DNA of 64,000 nucleotides from Filomicrobium sp. (GCA_017792465.1 CP051234.1:1552606-1616605), one strand, 5' to 3'. Positions 47,310 to 56,869 are shown, counted from the first letter of the stretch. Made by a program: numbers and translations. The notes: generated by a model from the letters alone, not told the origin.

Positions 47310-47629
47310 CAGGCAGCCGCCTGCTCGGAGCCGGCCGGAACGGGCTCCACAGCCGAAATAATACTGAGAAATCTTAATCTTACGCGTTGGGCCGCGAGAT
47401 GAGGGCGCGGGGCTTTTCTTAATTCTGGAAGACCTCGCATACCTCGTTCTGGTGCATTTGAATTCTTCGTTTCGTGGCTTAAGCTCCCACGATCAACTTT
47501 TTGTTGCGCCGGGCCTATCCCGACGCGATAAACCGGGTACGTTAAGTATTGCGTTCGACGAGGCAGAATTTCTAGCCGGGGTGGCGGTAGTAATTTTGAG
47601 ACCGTTCTAGGGCGGTTCGAGGGAAGACT
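47310..47629. other. 320-bp intergenic region before the polysaccharide genes
   Basis: Contains a short hairpin near 47325-47350 without a T-tract, a possible terminator at 47392-47420, and should include the promoter of the nucleotide-sugar dehydratase gene. No gene is visible. Confidence 0.4.
47392..47420 (+). terminator. Possible terminator after the NorM-like MATE gene
   Basis: CCGCG pairs with CGCGG around a 9-base loop and is followed by GGCTTTTCTT. The stem is short, so the assignment is tentative. Confidence 0.4.
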
Positions 47630-49624
47630 TTGTCTCAGCAGGAAGACGATCAGACATTCACGGCAGCCGTCAGAAAATGGCTCCTGGAATTGCCGCGTTA
47701 TTATAAGCGCGCGATCCTGGTGCTGACCGATACGGTTATGCTTTCGGTGATTGTCTGGATCGCGATGTCGCTGCGCTACCAGACCTATTACTGGCCCGAT
47801 AAAATTCCTGAAGGTCTGCTGTTTGCAGCTGCCCCGCTCATCACCGTCGCAACCTTCGCATGGTTCGGTCTTTACCGGCTCGTTACCCGCTTCATCGGCT
47901 ATCGCGGTTCGGTTCGCATCTTTGCATGCGTTGCGCTGAGTGTGTTGATCTGGGCGCTCGTCGTCTTCATGACCGGCCAACACGGCATTCCGCGCACCGT
48001 CATCATCACCTATGGCGTGTTTGGCGCGATCATGGTGACGGCCAGCCGGCAGGCCGCCGGGCTGCTACTCAAGAGCGTCGGCATTCGTATCCCGAAGTTG
48101 CCGCTCGATATCGAACGCAAACCCGTTTTGATCTATGGCGCCGGACAGCTTGGGTCGGAGTTGCTGGAAGCTCTGCGCCGGGTTTCGGATCGCGAGCCCG
48201 TCGGCTTCATCGATAACGCCAAGGACATGTGGGGTCAGTACGTCGGCGGCGTGAAGGTCTACCGGCCTGAAAAAATCGGGCATGTGATCGAGCGTGCGGA
48301 AGTACGAGAAATCCTGCTGGCTGTGCCGGAGACCAAGCGGCGCGAGCGGCGCCAGATCATGAGCGAACTGGAGAACTATCCGGTTGCGGTCAAGGTCATG
48401 CCGTCGATGGAGGAGATTGCCACCGGCAAGGTCGGCATCACCGACGTGCGTCCGCTTGAGGTCGAGGATCTGCTGGGCCGCGATCCGGTTCCGCCGAACC
48501 TTGAGCTTCTGGCGCGCTCGATCCGCGGCAAATCCATTCTCGTCACCGGTGCCGGCGGCTCGGTTGGCTCGGAGCTGGTGCGTCAGATCCTGAAACAGCA
48601 TCCCGCCCGGCTCGTCCTGTTCGATATCTCCGAAGCCGCTCTCTACGAAATCGAGATGGAGATGCGCGAGGCGGTTTCCGAGTTTCCCGAAGGCACGCGC
48701 CCCGACATCGTTTCCGTGCTCGGCTCGGTTCTCGACGACCTTGTGGTTCGCGATACCATCAAGCGGTTCAGCGTCGAGACGATCTATCACGCCGCCGCCT
48801 ACAAGCACGTTCCGATCGTCGAGCAGAACGCGAGTGTTGGGCTCCTCAACAACACGTTCGGCTGTGCCGTCATCGCTGAAGCCGCCCGCGACCTGGGCGT
48901 CGAACGCTTCGTTTTGATTTCGACCGACAAGGCCGTGAACCCAACCAATGTCATGGGTGCCAGCAAGCGGCTTGCCGAACTTGTCTTGCAGGCGCACGCC
49001 AGCGAAACCGAAGAAGGCACGGTCTTCACGATGGTTCGCTTCGGCAACGTCCTCGACAGCTCCGGTTCGGTGGTTCGTCTCTTCCGGAAGCAAATCAAAG
49101 CAGGCGGTCCGATTACCGTCACGCACCCGGAGATCATCCGCTATTTCATGTCCATTCCCGAAGCCGCCGAACTCGTCATTCAGGCTGGCGCGATGGCAAC
49201 GGGCGGGGAAGTGTTCGTTCTCGACATGGGCGATCCGATCAAGATCGATGATCTGGCGCGCCTGATGATCCGCCTTGCGGGTCTCGACTTGAAGACCGAA
49301 GACACGCCCTACGGCGACATCGAAATCACCTACACCGGCCTGCGTCCGGGCGAAAAGCTTTACGAAGAGCTGCTGCTTGGCGCCAACACGCGAGGCACGG
49401 AGCATCCGCGCATCATGCGTTCGGATGAGCCTTATCTGCCTGGTGACGATCTCTGGCGCGAACTCGATACGTTAAGCGATGCCATGCGACGTCGGGATAT
49501 CGAGGCCATCCAGGGCGTTCTTTTGCAGACCGTCGACGGCTACCGGTGTGTCCGCGATAATGAGGACGCCGAGGCGGGAAGCGAGAAGGCGGTGTTTACG
49601 CCGATTTCCCGGACTGTACATTGA
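47630..49624 (+). CDS. Membrane nucleotide-sugar 4,6-dehydratase (CapD/WbpM/PglF type)
   Basis: A 664-residue inner-membrane enzyme starting at TTG (47630) with GAGGGA upstream. Four N-terminal helices include AILVLTDTVMLSVIVWIAMS, and a first Rossmann domain follows (VLIYGAGQLGSELLEALRRV). The catalytic SDR domain has VTGAGGSVGSELVRQILKQ and LISTDKAVNPTNVMGASKR. The usual SDR Tyr is replaced by Met, as in WbpM and FlaA1-type UDP-GlcNAc 4,6-dehydratases. It makes the first intermediate of an unusual amino sugar for surface polysaccharide or protein glycan. The stop is at 49622; the glycosyltransferase starts two bases later. Confidence 0.94.
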   Translation: MSQQEDDQTFTAAVRKWLLELPRYYKRAILVLTDTVMLSVIVWIAMSLRYQTYYWPDKIPEGLLFAAAPLITVATFAWFGLYRLVTRFIGYRGSVRIFACVALSVLIWALVVFMTGQHGIPRTVIITYGVFGAIMVTASRQAAGLLLKSVGIRIPKLPLDIERKPVLIYGAGQLGSELLEALRRVSDREPVGFIDNAKDMWGQYVGGVKVYRPEKIGHVIERAEVREILLAVPETKRRERRQIMSELENYPVAVKVMPSMEEIATGKVGITDVRPLEVEDLLGRDPVPPNLELLARSIRGKSILVTGAGGSVGSELVRQILKQHPARLVLFDISEAALYEIEMEMREAVSEFPEGTRPDIVSVLGSVLDDLVVRDTIKRFSVETIYHAAAYKHVPIVEQNASVGLLNNTFGCAVIAEAARDLGVERFVLISTDKAVNPTNVMGASKRLAELVLQAHASETEEGTVFTMVRFGNVLDSSGSVVRLFRKQIKAGGPITVTHPEIIRYFMSIPEAAELVIQAGAMATGGEVFVLDMGDPIKIDDLARLMIRLAGLDLKTEDTPYGDIEITYTGLRPGEKLYEELLLGANTRGTEHPRIMRSDEPYLPGDDLWRELDTLSDAMRRRDIEAIQGVLLQTVDGYRCVRDNEDAEAGSEKAVFTPISRTVH

Positions 49625-49625
49625 C

Positions 49626-50864
49626 ATGCTGAAGACGAGCGGCGACGGATTGCGCGAGGGTGGCGGCAGGAGAATTGCCATTGCTGCGGCGAGTGGGTCG
49701 GAGCTTGTTCAATACGATATGCCGCTGATCAAGGCGCTGATTGCAAAGGATCATGACGTCCTCTGCCTGTCGCCTGAATTCACCGAAATCGAATGGCACA
49801 CACTATTGGCGCATGGGGCCGCTGTCGAGCAACTCGACCTCGTCGCAGAGCGCTTTGCGCTAATGCCCAACCGTCAGGTTGCCGGGCGGGTTACGAAAAT
49901 CCTCAAGACATTTGGCGCCGACACCGTCCTGGCGCGTGGGCGGGAACTCCTGCCGGCCGTCGTTCAAGGGGCGCACAAAGCCAAGGTTCCGCGCATTCTG
50001 CCGGTAATTGACTGGCTTGTCGGCAAGGCTGAAGACCTGGACGACGCAGCGCCTGAACTCGACGACGAGCTTGTCGACGAACCAAGCCGCCTCGCGCGTG
50101 TGTTTCGGCATGCGCGGGCCTTTCTTTGCTACAACCACGACCATGCCGCGCAGCTCGAATATAGCGGGCTGCTGCTGGAGGGGTCTTCGACAGTCGTCAT
50201 TCCGGGCCTTGGCGTCGATCTCGATGAATTCGCTCTGTCTGACTTGCCGCCAATCCGTCAGGGCCTCACCTTCTTGATGATCGGTGAACTCAGCCAATCG
50301 AGCGGCGTTCTCGATTTCTGCAAGGCGGCGCGGATCGTTCACGCGCATTCGCCCGGTGCCGAATTCGTCGTGGCTGGACGCGCCTCATTTGCGCCCGACG
50401 CCGTCGCTTTGCGGACGCTGGCGGAATTCCGCGGGGTTGTCGAATACGTCGGCGATGGCTCCGATCCGGCCAGCCTGATCGATAAGGCGCACGTTTTCGT
50501 TTGTCCTGCCCGCGGTGTTGGATTGGCGTATGATGCTTTACCTGCGTTGGCGAAGGGCCGCCCCGTGGTTGTCAGCGATGCGCCCGGTTGCCGGGAACTT
50601 GTCGATGAGCGGGTCAACGGCTGCATGGCCAAGGCTGGCGATCCGCAGTCTCTCGCCCAGGCGATGGAAAGCTATTTAAGGCGTCCCGATCTCATCCCGT
50701 CGATGGCGCGGGCGAGCCGTCTCAAGGCGGAGCGCCGCTTCGACCGGCGACTGGCTATGGCTGCGATGCTCGAACTGCTCGCCCCCGACCCAGCCACTGC
50801 CGGGCGGTCTCATGCCGGCCCTGCTTCTGCGCAGCGCACTACTCAGCAGCGAACCGGGACCTAA
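49626..50864 (+). CDS. Glycosyltransferase family 4 protein
   Basis: A 412-residue enzyme of the GT-B fold. I choose the ATG at 49626, one base after the preceding stop; the frame is open upstream but that would overlap the dehydratase. The N-terminal domain has IAIAAASGSELVQYDMPLIK and the C-terminal one VVIPGLGVDLDEFALSDLPP and PARGVGLAYDALPALAKGRP. The GT4 donor-binding ending is VSDAPGCRELVDERVNGCM. It probably adds one sugar to a surface glycan. The acceptor is unknown. Confidence 0.9.
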   Translation: MLKTSGDGLREGGGRRIAIAAASGSELVQYDMPLIKALIAKDHDVLCLSPEFTEIEWHTLLAHGAAVEQLDLVAERFALMPNRQVAGRVTKILKTFGADTVLARGRELLPAVVQGAHKAKVPRILPVIDWLVGKAEDLDDAAPELDDELVDEPSRLARVFRHARAFLCYNHDHAAQLEYSGLLLEGSSTVVIPGLGVDLDEFALSDLPPIRQGLTFLMIGELSQSSGVLDFCKAARIVHAHSPGAEFVVAGRASFAPDAVALRTLAEFRGVVEYVGDGSDPASLIDKAHVFVCPARGVGLAYDALPALAKGRPVVVSDAPGCRELVDERVNGCMAKAGDPQSLAQAMESYLRRPDLIPSMARASRLKAERRFDRRLAMAAMLELLAPDPATAGRSHAGPASAQRTTQQRTGT

Positions 50865-50870
50865 CGTCAG

Positions 50871-51881
50871 ATGATGGCTGAGCGCGTCTTTGTCACCGGA
50901 GCTAACGGTTTTATCGGGCGGGCGCTGGTGCGCGAACTCGTCGAGCAGGGCTATCAGGTGCGGGCTGCGGCGCGCAATCATTCGTGGCACCCCGGCGATC
51001 CGAAGGTCGATCGTGTTGCGATGCCTGACTTGGCTCGACGATCTTCAGCCGAGCAATGGCAAGAACTCCTCGCAGACTGCCAATACGTCGTGCACCTTGC
51101 CGGCCTCGCGCACGCGACCGCCGAGATTCCTGAAAATCTATATCGACGCGTCAATGGCGAAGCGGTTGGCGAACTTGCGAACGCCGCCCGCGAAGCCGGT
51201 GTCAAACGGTTCATTTACGTTTCTTCGGTGCGCGCGCAATCGGGGCCGGTCGCGCGCGGTGTGCTCGACGAAACCGTCGCGCCTCAACCGAGCGATGCCT
51301 ATGGTCGATCAAAGCTTCTGGGCGAAGAGGCGCTGAAAAAAGCTCTCGATGGCAGCCAGACGGAATGGGTCACCTTACGGCCGGTGCTCGTTTATGGCGC
51401 TGGCGTCAAAGGCAATATGGAGCGGCTCCTCAATCTGGCCTCGGTGCGGATGCCGTTGCCGCTCAAGTCATTGCGTGGCCGGCGCTCGATTTTGAGCCTT
51501 AGAAATCTCACCGCGGCCATCGTGCATTGCCTAACTTCGCCGCAAGTCAGCGGGAAGACGTTTCTTGTCGCAGACATTGCCGCGATGTCGGTTGCTGAAA
51601 TCGTATCGGCCTTGCGCTTCGGGCTGAAGCGCAAGGCAGGGCTTTTTGGCTTGCCCGTCGCGCCGCTGAAACTCGCCGCACGGCTCGCCGGCAAGGGGGA
51701 CGCCTGGGAACGGCTTGACGGCGACCTTGTGGTTTCGACGGAAGCCCTGCGCGAAACCGGCTTCAAGCCGGTCGTTGGTTCGAACCGTGCGCTGGCTGAT
51801 CTCGCCCTCACCTGGAACATCAAGCAAGGCGACACAAGCTATCTCGGACCCATCAAGAGATTGCTTGGTCGAGGCGCTTGA
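50871..51881 (+). CDS. NAD-dependent epimerase/dehydratase
   Basis: A 336-residue extended SDR. The nucleotide-binding motif is VFVTGANGFIGRALVRELVE, and the catalytic motif is YGRSKLLGEEAL with Tyr and Lys. The pattern is that of UDP-glucose or UDP-N-acetylglucosamine 4-epimerases. It starts 6 bp after the glycosyltransferase and completes a three-gene sugar unit. ATGs at 50871 and 50874 are equivalent candidates. Its end overlaps the convergent C40 peptidase gene by 29 bp. Confidence 0.92.
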   Translation: MMAERVFVTGANGFIGRALVRELVEQGYQVRAAARNHSWHPGDPKVDRVAMPDLARRSSAEQWQELLADCQYVVHLAGLAHATAEIPENLYRRVNGEAVGELANAAREAGVKRFIYVSSVRAQSGPVARGVLDETVAPQPSDAYGRSKLLGEEALKKALDGSQTEWVTLRPVLVYGAGVKGNMERLLNLASVRMPLPLKSLRGRRSILSLRNLTAAIVHCLTSPQVSGKTFLVADIAAMSVAEIVSALRFGLKRKAGLFGLPVAPLKLAARLAGKGDAWERLDGDLVVSTEALRETGFKPVVGSNRALADLALTWNIKQGDTSYLGPIKRLLGRGA

Positions 51882-52962
51882 TTGCCGTCGGGCGATCGCC
51901 GGTTTTGGCGATACGTTCGATCGCTTCAGGCAATGTCTCGACCGTTACCGCCATGTGATGGGCGTTGGCATGCAGCAGCATCAAGCCATCAACCATGATG
52001 CCAACATGCCCCGGCCAGAAAACGAGATCGCCGCGCAGCAGTCCCTCGTAATCCTTGCGGATCAGAACGTCGTTGCCAAGTTCGGCGCGCTGCATATCGC
52101 TGTCGCGCGGGGCGGGGATGCCAGCTGCTTCGAGTGCGATCTGCACCAGTCCTGAACAATCGATGCCAAGGCGGCTGCGGCCACCCCAGAGATACGGCGT
52201 CCCGATGAAACGTTCGGCGACGTCGACGAAATCGCGGGCGTAGACCTCTTGCCCGGCGACGTGACGCATGTGAACGAAACTGCCTGACGTCAGCCGGTAG
52301 AAATCGTCGACGCGCTCGGCAACGCGAAGCGCGCTGTTGAGGCTGAGGTGCGCGAGCGGCGGTTTCTTGATGTCGGGCTCGGGATAAACGAACGTGCCGA
52401 TCGCCTTGACGCGGTGGGTCGGCCATTCGACCTCAGACGTGATCGCATCGATTGGCGTATAGCCGACATAGCCATCGCGCAGGATCTGGACCCAGGCCCA
52501 GCCGTCGGCGACTTCGTAAACGACCAGGACTTCGCCAAACAGCGCTTCAGTGTCGACGGGCGCCTCGATGCTCGGCTTGTTGCGGATCTGGGCGCACGGG
52601 ATGATGATCTGCGCCCATTCGCCGGCAACGTATCGTTCGGCCTCTACGTGTTCGCGCAGGTTGTCGGCGGCAAGGTCGGGACGGAAGGCATGGCGCCGTG
52701 GATCGAGACCTTGGCCGCCTGTGATGCCGGGGCGCCGCGGTTCTTGCGGGTCGGGCTGTTGCGCGTGACCGTCTGACGCGGCGGCATCTGTTTCCTCGGC
52801 GCGCGGCGGTTCGGGCGCGGTCTCCGGTTTCGAACCGGACGGCTCACCTGTTTGAGCCGAAGCCTCGAACGCTTCCGAAGATTTTTCCGGCGGCGCTTCG
52901 GGCAAAGGCGGCGGCGCAGGTTCTGCGAGCTTTGCCTCCGGCTCTTTTGTGTCGTCGCTCAT
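51853..52962 (-). CDS. NlpC/P60 (C40) peptidoglycan endopeptidase with SH3 domain
   Basis: A 369-residue protein from the ATG at 52962. It begins with a Pro/Glu/Ala-rich disordered segment of about 90 residues. An SH3-like domain follows (AQIIIPCAQIRNKPSIEAPV and GWAWVQILRDGYVGYTPID), then the C40 domain. Catalytic residues are Cys in IDCSGLVQIALEAAG and His in GHVGIMVDG. It should cleave peptide bonds in peptidoglycan stems or free muropeptides. No signal peptide is present, and the gene is coupled by TGATG to an aminopeptidase gene. This suggests cytoplasmic recycling of wall peptides. Confidence 0.92.
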   Translation of the reverse strand: MSDDTKEPEAKLAEPAPPPLPEAPPEKSSEAFEASAQTGEPSGSKPETAPEPPRAEETDAAASDGHAQQPDPQEPRRPGITGGQGLDPRRHAFRPDLAADNLREHVEAERYVAGEWAQIIIPCAQIRNKPSIEAPVDTEALFGEVLVVYEVADGWAWVQILRDGYVGYTPIDAITSEVEWPTHRVKAIGTFVYPEPDIKKPPLAHLSLNSALRVAERVDDFYRLTSGSFVHMRHVAGQEVYARDFVDVAERFIGTPYLWGGRSRLGIDCSGLVQIALEAAGIPAPRDSDMQRAELGNDVLIRKDYEGLLRGDLVFWPGHVGIMVDGLMLLHANAHHMAVTVETLPEAIERIAKTGDRPTAIKRLDQAIS

Positions 52963-54410
52963 CAAGACGCTACCTCTTGACTGATCGCACCCAACAAAGC
53001 GCGGGCGGCGTGGGGTTCTCCTCCCTTGCGGCCGAGCGGACGGGTCGCTGGCCGCCAGCCGTAGAGGTCGATGTGAACATAGCGCCCAGCCTTGGCAACA
53101 AAACGGTGCAGGAACAAGGCTGCCGTAATCGCCCCGGCGAACGGCCCGTCCGACACGTTATTCATGTCGGCGACACCGCTCGAAAGCTTTGAATTGTAGC
53201 CTTTCCACAAGGGTAAGCGCCAAACCGGATCGCCGATGGCGAAGCCGCGGTTGGCGAGGCTTGATGCAAACTGGTCATCGTATGTGAACAGGGCGGGAAG
53301 ATCGGGGCCGAGCGCGACGCGCGCCGCGCCGGTCAACGTCGCCAGCGAAATCAGCGTGTCGGGCTCTTCTTCGTCGGCCAGCGACAGCGCGTCGGCGAGC
53401 ACGAGGCGTCCTTCGGCGTCGGTGTTACCGATTTCGACAGTCTTGCCGCTGCGACTTGTCAGAACATCTCCCGGGCGGAAGGCGTTGCCGGATACGGAAT
53501 TTTCCGCGGTCGGGATCAGGACGCGCAAGGCCACCGGCACTTCAAGCGCCATGAGCATATGGGCCAGCGCCAATGCGGTTGCCGCCCCACCCATATCCTT
53601 CTTCATCAGGTTCATCGCGGCGGCGGGTTTCAAGTCGAGCCCGCCAGTATCAAAGCAGATGCCTTTGCCAACGATCGTCACCGTTTTGAGATCGCCGGTG
53701 TGCGACTTGGGGCGCCAGCGCATGTCGATCAATCGCGGGGCTGTCGCCGAAGCTCTGCCGACGGCATGGATCATCGGAAAATTCTTGGTGAGGAGCTCGT
53801 CGCCTCTCGTCACTTCGATCTTGGCCTTGTGGCGTTCGGCCAATTCACGGGCGGCGAATTCCATATCGGCCGGGCCCAGATCGTTTGTCGGCGTATTGAT
53901 GAGATCGCGACCGAACCAGATGCCTTCGACGATGGCTTTGACACGACTCGCGTTGACGCCTTCAGGAAGCACCAGACGCGGCGCGGGGTCGTCAGAACCG
54001 GTCTTATAGCGTCGGAAATCGTATGCTCCGAGGCCCCAGGCGATGGCTGCCATATCCACCATTCCGGTTTGCGGTGTCGCGAGCGCGTAGTCTCCGGCCG
54101 GAAGCGCGCGGGCAAGTTCGCCCAGCAAAAGCGCCGATGGGCCGCAAGGGACACCGGCATCGCCATCGCCATAGCCAAATGCGGCTCCAGCAAGTGAGCC
54201 GTCAGATTTGGGGATCAGTGTGTGCCGTCTGGGTTTGGCCTTGAACCCGACCTCGTCGAGCCACTTCGCGGCCTCAGGCTGACCGGCAAACGTCGTTGCG
54301 GCGTCTTCGTCTTCACGCAGGGTCCAAATCGACCGGGCGGCTGCGGATTTATCTGCAAATACCGACGAAACGTCGGGAAACTGCCAACCGTTTTCGGTAT
54401 CGGCGCTCAT
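52962..54410 (-). CDS. M17 leucyl aminopeptidase family protein
   Basis: A 482-residue cytosolic metallopeptidase; the ATG at 54410 has GGGAG eight bases upstream. Active-site motifs are VGKGICFDTGGLDLKPAA (metal and Lys), KKDMGGAAT, ENSVSGNAFRPGDVL and the family signature NTDAEGRLVLADAL. It removes N-terminal residues from peptides. The adjacent C40 endopeptidase gene is coupled to it, an arrangement I know from several alphaproteobacteria. Confidence 0.94.
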   Translation of the reverse strand: MSADTENGWQFPDVSSVFADKSAAARSIWTLREDEDAATTFAGQPEAAKWLDEVGFKAKPRRHTLIPKSDGSLAGAAFGYGDGDAGVPCGPSALLLGELARALPAGDYALATPQTGMVDMAAIAWGLGAYDFRRYKTGSDDPAPRLVLPEGVNASRVKAIVEGIWFGRDLINTPTNDLGPADMEFAARELAERHKAKIEVTRGDELLTKNFPMIHAVGRASATAPRLIDMRWRPKSHTGDLKTVTIVGKGICFDTGGLDLKPAAAMNLMKKDMGGAATALALAHMLMALEVPVALRVLIPTAENSVSGNAFRPGDVLTSRSGKTVEIGNTDAEGRLVLADALSLADEEEPDTLISLATLTGAARVALGPDLPALFTYDDQFASSLANRGFAIGDPVWRLPLWKGYNSKLSSGVADMNNVSDGPFAGAITAALFLHRFVAKAGRYVHIDLYGWRPATRPLGRKGGEPHAARALLGAISQEVAS

Positions 54411-54676
54411 GATTTGTTCTCCCTGCATTTAACGCAGCGCTTTGAGTTGCCCCTCCCATTTAACACGACTCGACAAATGTCGCCCCGTGTTGCGGTTTTC
54501 GTCCGCCCGAGAAGCCTGACTAGCAGGTTAAGGCTTTGTTGATGGCTGTCTCACAGACTGACGCTCAGGGACGAACTGATTCGTAAGCCAATGGACGTTT
54601 AACGCCGGCGCGGCAGGCCTCTGTGGCCCCTGAAACTGGCGGAATCCGGGGCTTTTAACACGAGGGACATGCCGTT

Positions 54677-55582
54677 ATGGCGCAGAGTTATGCGAAGCGT
54701 GCAAAATTTCAAATTGGCGCGGCTATTTCGGCGGCAGCGATCAGTATCTTTTCAGGCGGATGTGCGCAAGTCGGCGGTCTTCCGAACCTGGCCAGCAATG
54801 CCCAGATGTCCAACGAAAGTTCTGCCGCTCCGGCCGCGGCGAGCGGCGATGAACTGATGCAAGCGACTGAATATTGGGGCAAAAAGTTCTCTGAAGCGCC
54901 TGCAAAGCTTGAACCCGCGCTGGCCTATGCCAAGAACCTGAAGGCCATGGGCCGGAAGCGTCAGGCCATGGCCGTGCTGCAGCAGGCCGCGGTTTTCCAT
55001 GGCGACAACCGAGAATTAGCAGGGCTTTACGGTCGGTTGGCGCTGGAGCTTGGCCAGGTCAAGATTGCTGAAAAAGTTCTGGCGCAGGCTGATGATCCGG
55101 GAAAACCCGATTGGCGGGTTATCTCGGCGCGCGGAACGGCTCTAGCAAAACAGGGCCGCTACAAAGATTCCATCCCGTTCTATGAGCGCGCGCTGACGCT
55201 GGCTCCCAATCATCCGTCGGTCTTGAACAACCTGGCTATGGCGCACGCCATGGGCGGCGATCCAACCAAGGCGGAGGGCATCCTGCGGCAGGCGGTTGCG
55301 CATGGTGGAGACACCAAGCGGGTCCGGCAGAACCTGGCGCTGGTGCTTGGCTTGCAGGGCCGCTACAGCGAATCTGCCAAGATCGGTTCGCAAGACCAGC
55401 CGATCCAATCGGCTGCAGCCGACACGGCGGCCTTGCGCAAGCTCGTCAAACTCGACCCGGTCAATGCCCCTCAGAACGCGGGCGGCAACCAGTTTGCCGG
55501 CATGCCGAACTTGAAAGGTACCAACGCTGAGCAAAGTTCGACAGCTGGGGGCTGGAATACCGCCGTCGCCCAATCGAACTGA
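54677..55582 (+). CDS. tadD: TadD-like tetratricopeptide lipoprotein of the Tad pilus
   Basis: A 301-residue exported lipoprotein with a signal sequence and lipobox SIFSGGC. TPR repeats follow: PALAYAKNLKAMGRKRQAMA, TALAKQGRYKDSIPFYERAL, and PSVLNNLAMAHAMGGDPTKA. TadD proteins assist assembly of the outer-membrane secretin in Tad/Flp pilus systems, whose main operon lies convergently at 55898-64000. Tandem hairpins follow the gene. Confidence 0.88.
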   Translation: MAQSYAKRAKFQIGAAISAAAISIFSGGCAQVGGLPNLASNAQMSNESSAAPAAASGDELMQATEYWGKKFSEAPAKLEPALAYAKNLKAMGRKRQAMAVLQQAAVFHGDNRELAGLYGRLALELGQVKIAEKVLAQADDPGKPDWRVISARGTALAKQGRYKDSIPFYERALTLAPNHPSVLNNLAMAHAMGGDPTKAEGILRQAVAHGGDTKRVRQNLALVLGLQGRYSESAKIGSQDQPIQSAAADTAALRKLVKLDPVNAPQNAGGNQFAGMPNLKGTNAEQSSTAGGWNTAVAQSN

Positions 55583-55897
55583 GAGTCTCTCTATTTAGCC
55601 AACATTTCCCCTTGCTCAACATCGCGCAAGCGCATGTTGACGAACCAAAGTCATGTTGGGCTAGCTCTTTTTTCGCCAACACTTCCCAGGGTCGTGTTGG
55701 ACGTCTCTTTTTTCGCCAACACTTTTCCCAGGGTCGTATTGGACGGTATCCTACTCGCCTGGTCATTTTGGGCGAACGTGAGGATCAGCCAAGACCTATC
55801 GGTTGTTGGCTCCAAGTTCGCGTCTGCTACAAAAAGAAATGCCCCGAACCTCTGAGAGGTCCGGGGCATTCTTTTTACGCGCGACGAATTTCGGGAA
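55583..55897. repeat. Tandem hairpin/terminator repeats between tadD and tadC
   Basis: A convergent spacer of 315 bp. A first hairpin pairs AGCCAACAT (55597-55605) with ATGTTGGGCT (55653-55662), enclosing a small stem with a GCAA loop, and is followed by CTCTTTTTT. Two direct repeats follow at 55665-55703 and 55705-55745. Each starts CTCTTTTTTCG and contains CCAACAC paired with GTGTTGG (GTATTGG in the second). Read on the plus strand, the first two hairpins are followed by T6 runs, so this looks like a duplicated terminator. A strong bidirectional terminator follows at 55838-55870. Confidence 0.7.
55838..55870 (+). terminator. Bidirectional Rho-independent terminator of tadD and tadC
   Basis: A 15-base stem (AATGCCCCGAACCTC against GAGGTCCGGGGCATT, one mismatch) with a tiny loop. 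It is followed by CTTTTT on the plus strand, and AAAAAG precedes it for the minus strand. It serves the convergent tadD and tadC transcripts. Confidence 0.88.
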
Positions 55898-56869
55898 TTA
55901 CTTGAACCACAGTGTAATCGCAGCCGGGCCGAGGATGACCACGAACAGCACGGGCAGGAAGAACAAGATCATCGGAACGGTCAGCTTGGGCGGCAGGGCG
56001 GCTGCCTTCTTTTCAGCTTCCGACATGCGGATATCGCGATTTTCTTTCGCCATGACACGCAGCGCCTGCGACACCGGCGTACCATAGCGCTCAGCCTGGA
56101 TGAGCGCCGTTGCGACGGCCTTGACGCCGGGGATGCCGGTTCGCTTGCCGAGGTTTTCGAAGGCCTGGCGTCTTTCCTGGAGATAAGAAAGCTCCGCGGT
56201 CGTCAGCGAGAGTTCTTCTGCCAGTTCCAGCGAAGTGTTTGAGACTTCCTTGGAAACTTTGCCGAATGCTGCTTCCACCGACATGCCGGATTGGACGCAG
56301 ATGAGCAGCATGTCGAGTGAGTCCGGGAAAGCCTGCTTGATGGCCTGCTGACGCTTCTGCACCATGTTCTCGACGAAGATGTTGGGCAGATAAAAGCCGA
56401 AGGCGCCTGCACCCAGCGCAATCATGAACTTGACGATCGGCGGATAGCTCAGCTTGGCCATGACGAAGGCGTAGAACAGTGCGCCGAGGAACACCAGGAT
56501 CGGCATGGCGATCCGGAAGAACATGTAGGTGACGAGCGGCGCCTGACCGCGCAGGCCTGCCATCTTCAACTTGGTGCGAATTTCTTCGGAGTCAAAGTGT
56601 TTGCGCAGATTGAGCTGGTCGACGATCTGCTGCATGTAGCCTTTCGGTGCCTGGCGCAGGCTTGCACCGGGGCGCTCGTGAGCGAGATCCGCAATTCGCT
56701 GAGCTCGCATCCGATCGCGCTCGGTCGCCATGACTTTCATGCGCTGGCCCATGCGGTCGTTCGACATGATCGGCATTGCGATCGTCAGGACCGTGGCAAA
56801 GGCCGCGATCGCTGCTAGAAGCGTCACCAGAAACTGGGGCCGCATGATCAGGTCGATAAAATCCATCAT
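55898..56869 (-). CDS. tadC: Tad pilus inner-membrane protein TadC
   Basis: A 323-residue T2SS-F family platform protein. A first helix is FLVTLLAAIAAFATVLTIAM. Membrane segments in the middle and end are YMFFRIAMPILVFLGALFYA and PMILFFLPVLFVVILGPAAI. The conserved F-domain motif is DSLDMLLICVQSGMSVEAAF. It pairs with TadB to form the inner-membrane platform of the pilus machine. It follows tadB on the same strand and is the last gene of the operon. Confidence 0.94.
   Translation of the reverse strand: MMDFIDLIMRPQFLVTLLAAIAAFATVLTIAMPIMSNDRMGQRMKVMATERDRMRAQRIADLAHERPGASLRQAPKGYMQQIVDQLNLRKHFDSEEIRTKLKMAGLRGQAPLVTYMFFRIAMPILVFLGALFYAFVMAKLSYPPIVKFMIALGAGAFGFYLPNIFVENMVQKRQQAIKQAFPDSLDMLLICVQSGMSVEAAFGKVSKEVSNTSLELAEELSLTTAELSYLQERRQAFENLGKRTGIPGVKAVATALIQAERYGTPVSQALRVMAKENRDIRMSEAEKKAAALPPKLTVPMILFFLPVLFVVILGPAAITLWFK

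Noticed and set aside
48065-49405. A 446-codon open frame antisense to the nucleotide-sugar dehydratase gene
   Set aside because: No recognisable domain, no ribosome binding site, and full overlap with a clear enzyme gene.
55597-55745. Possible small CRISPR-like repeat array
   Set aside because: Only two close repeats with almost no spacer between them, and each contains an internal hairpin with a neighbouring T6 run. A terminator array explains it better.
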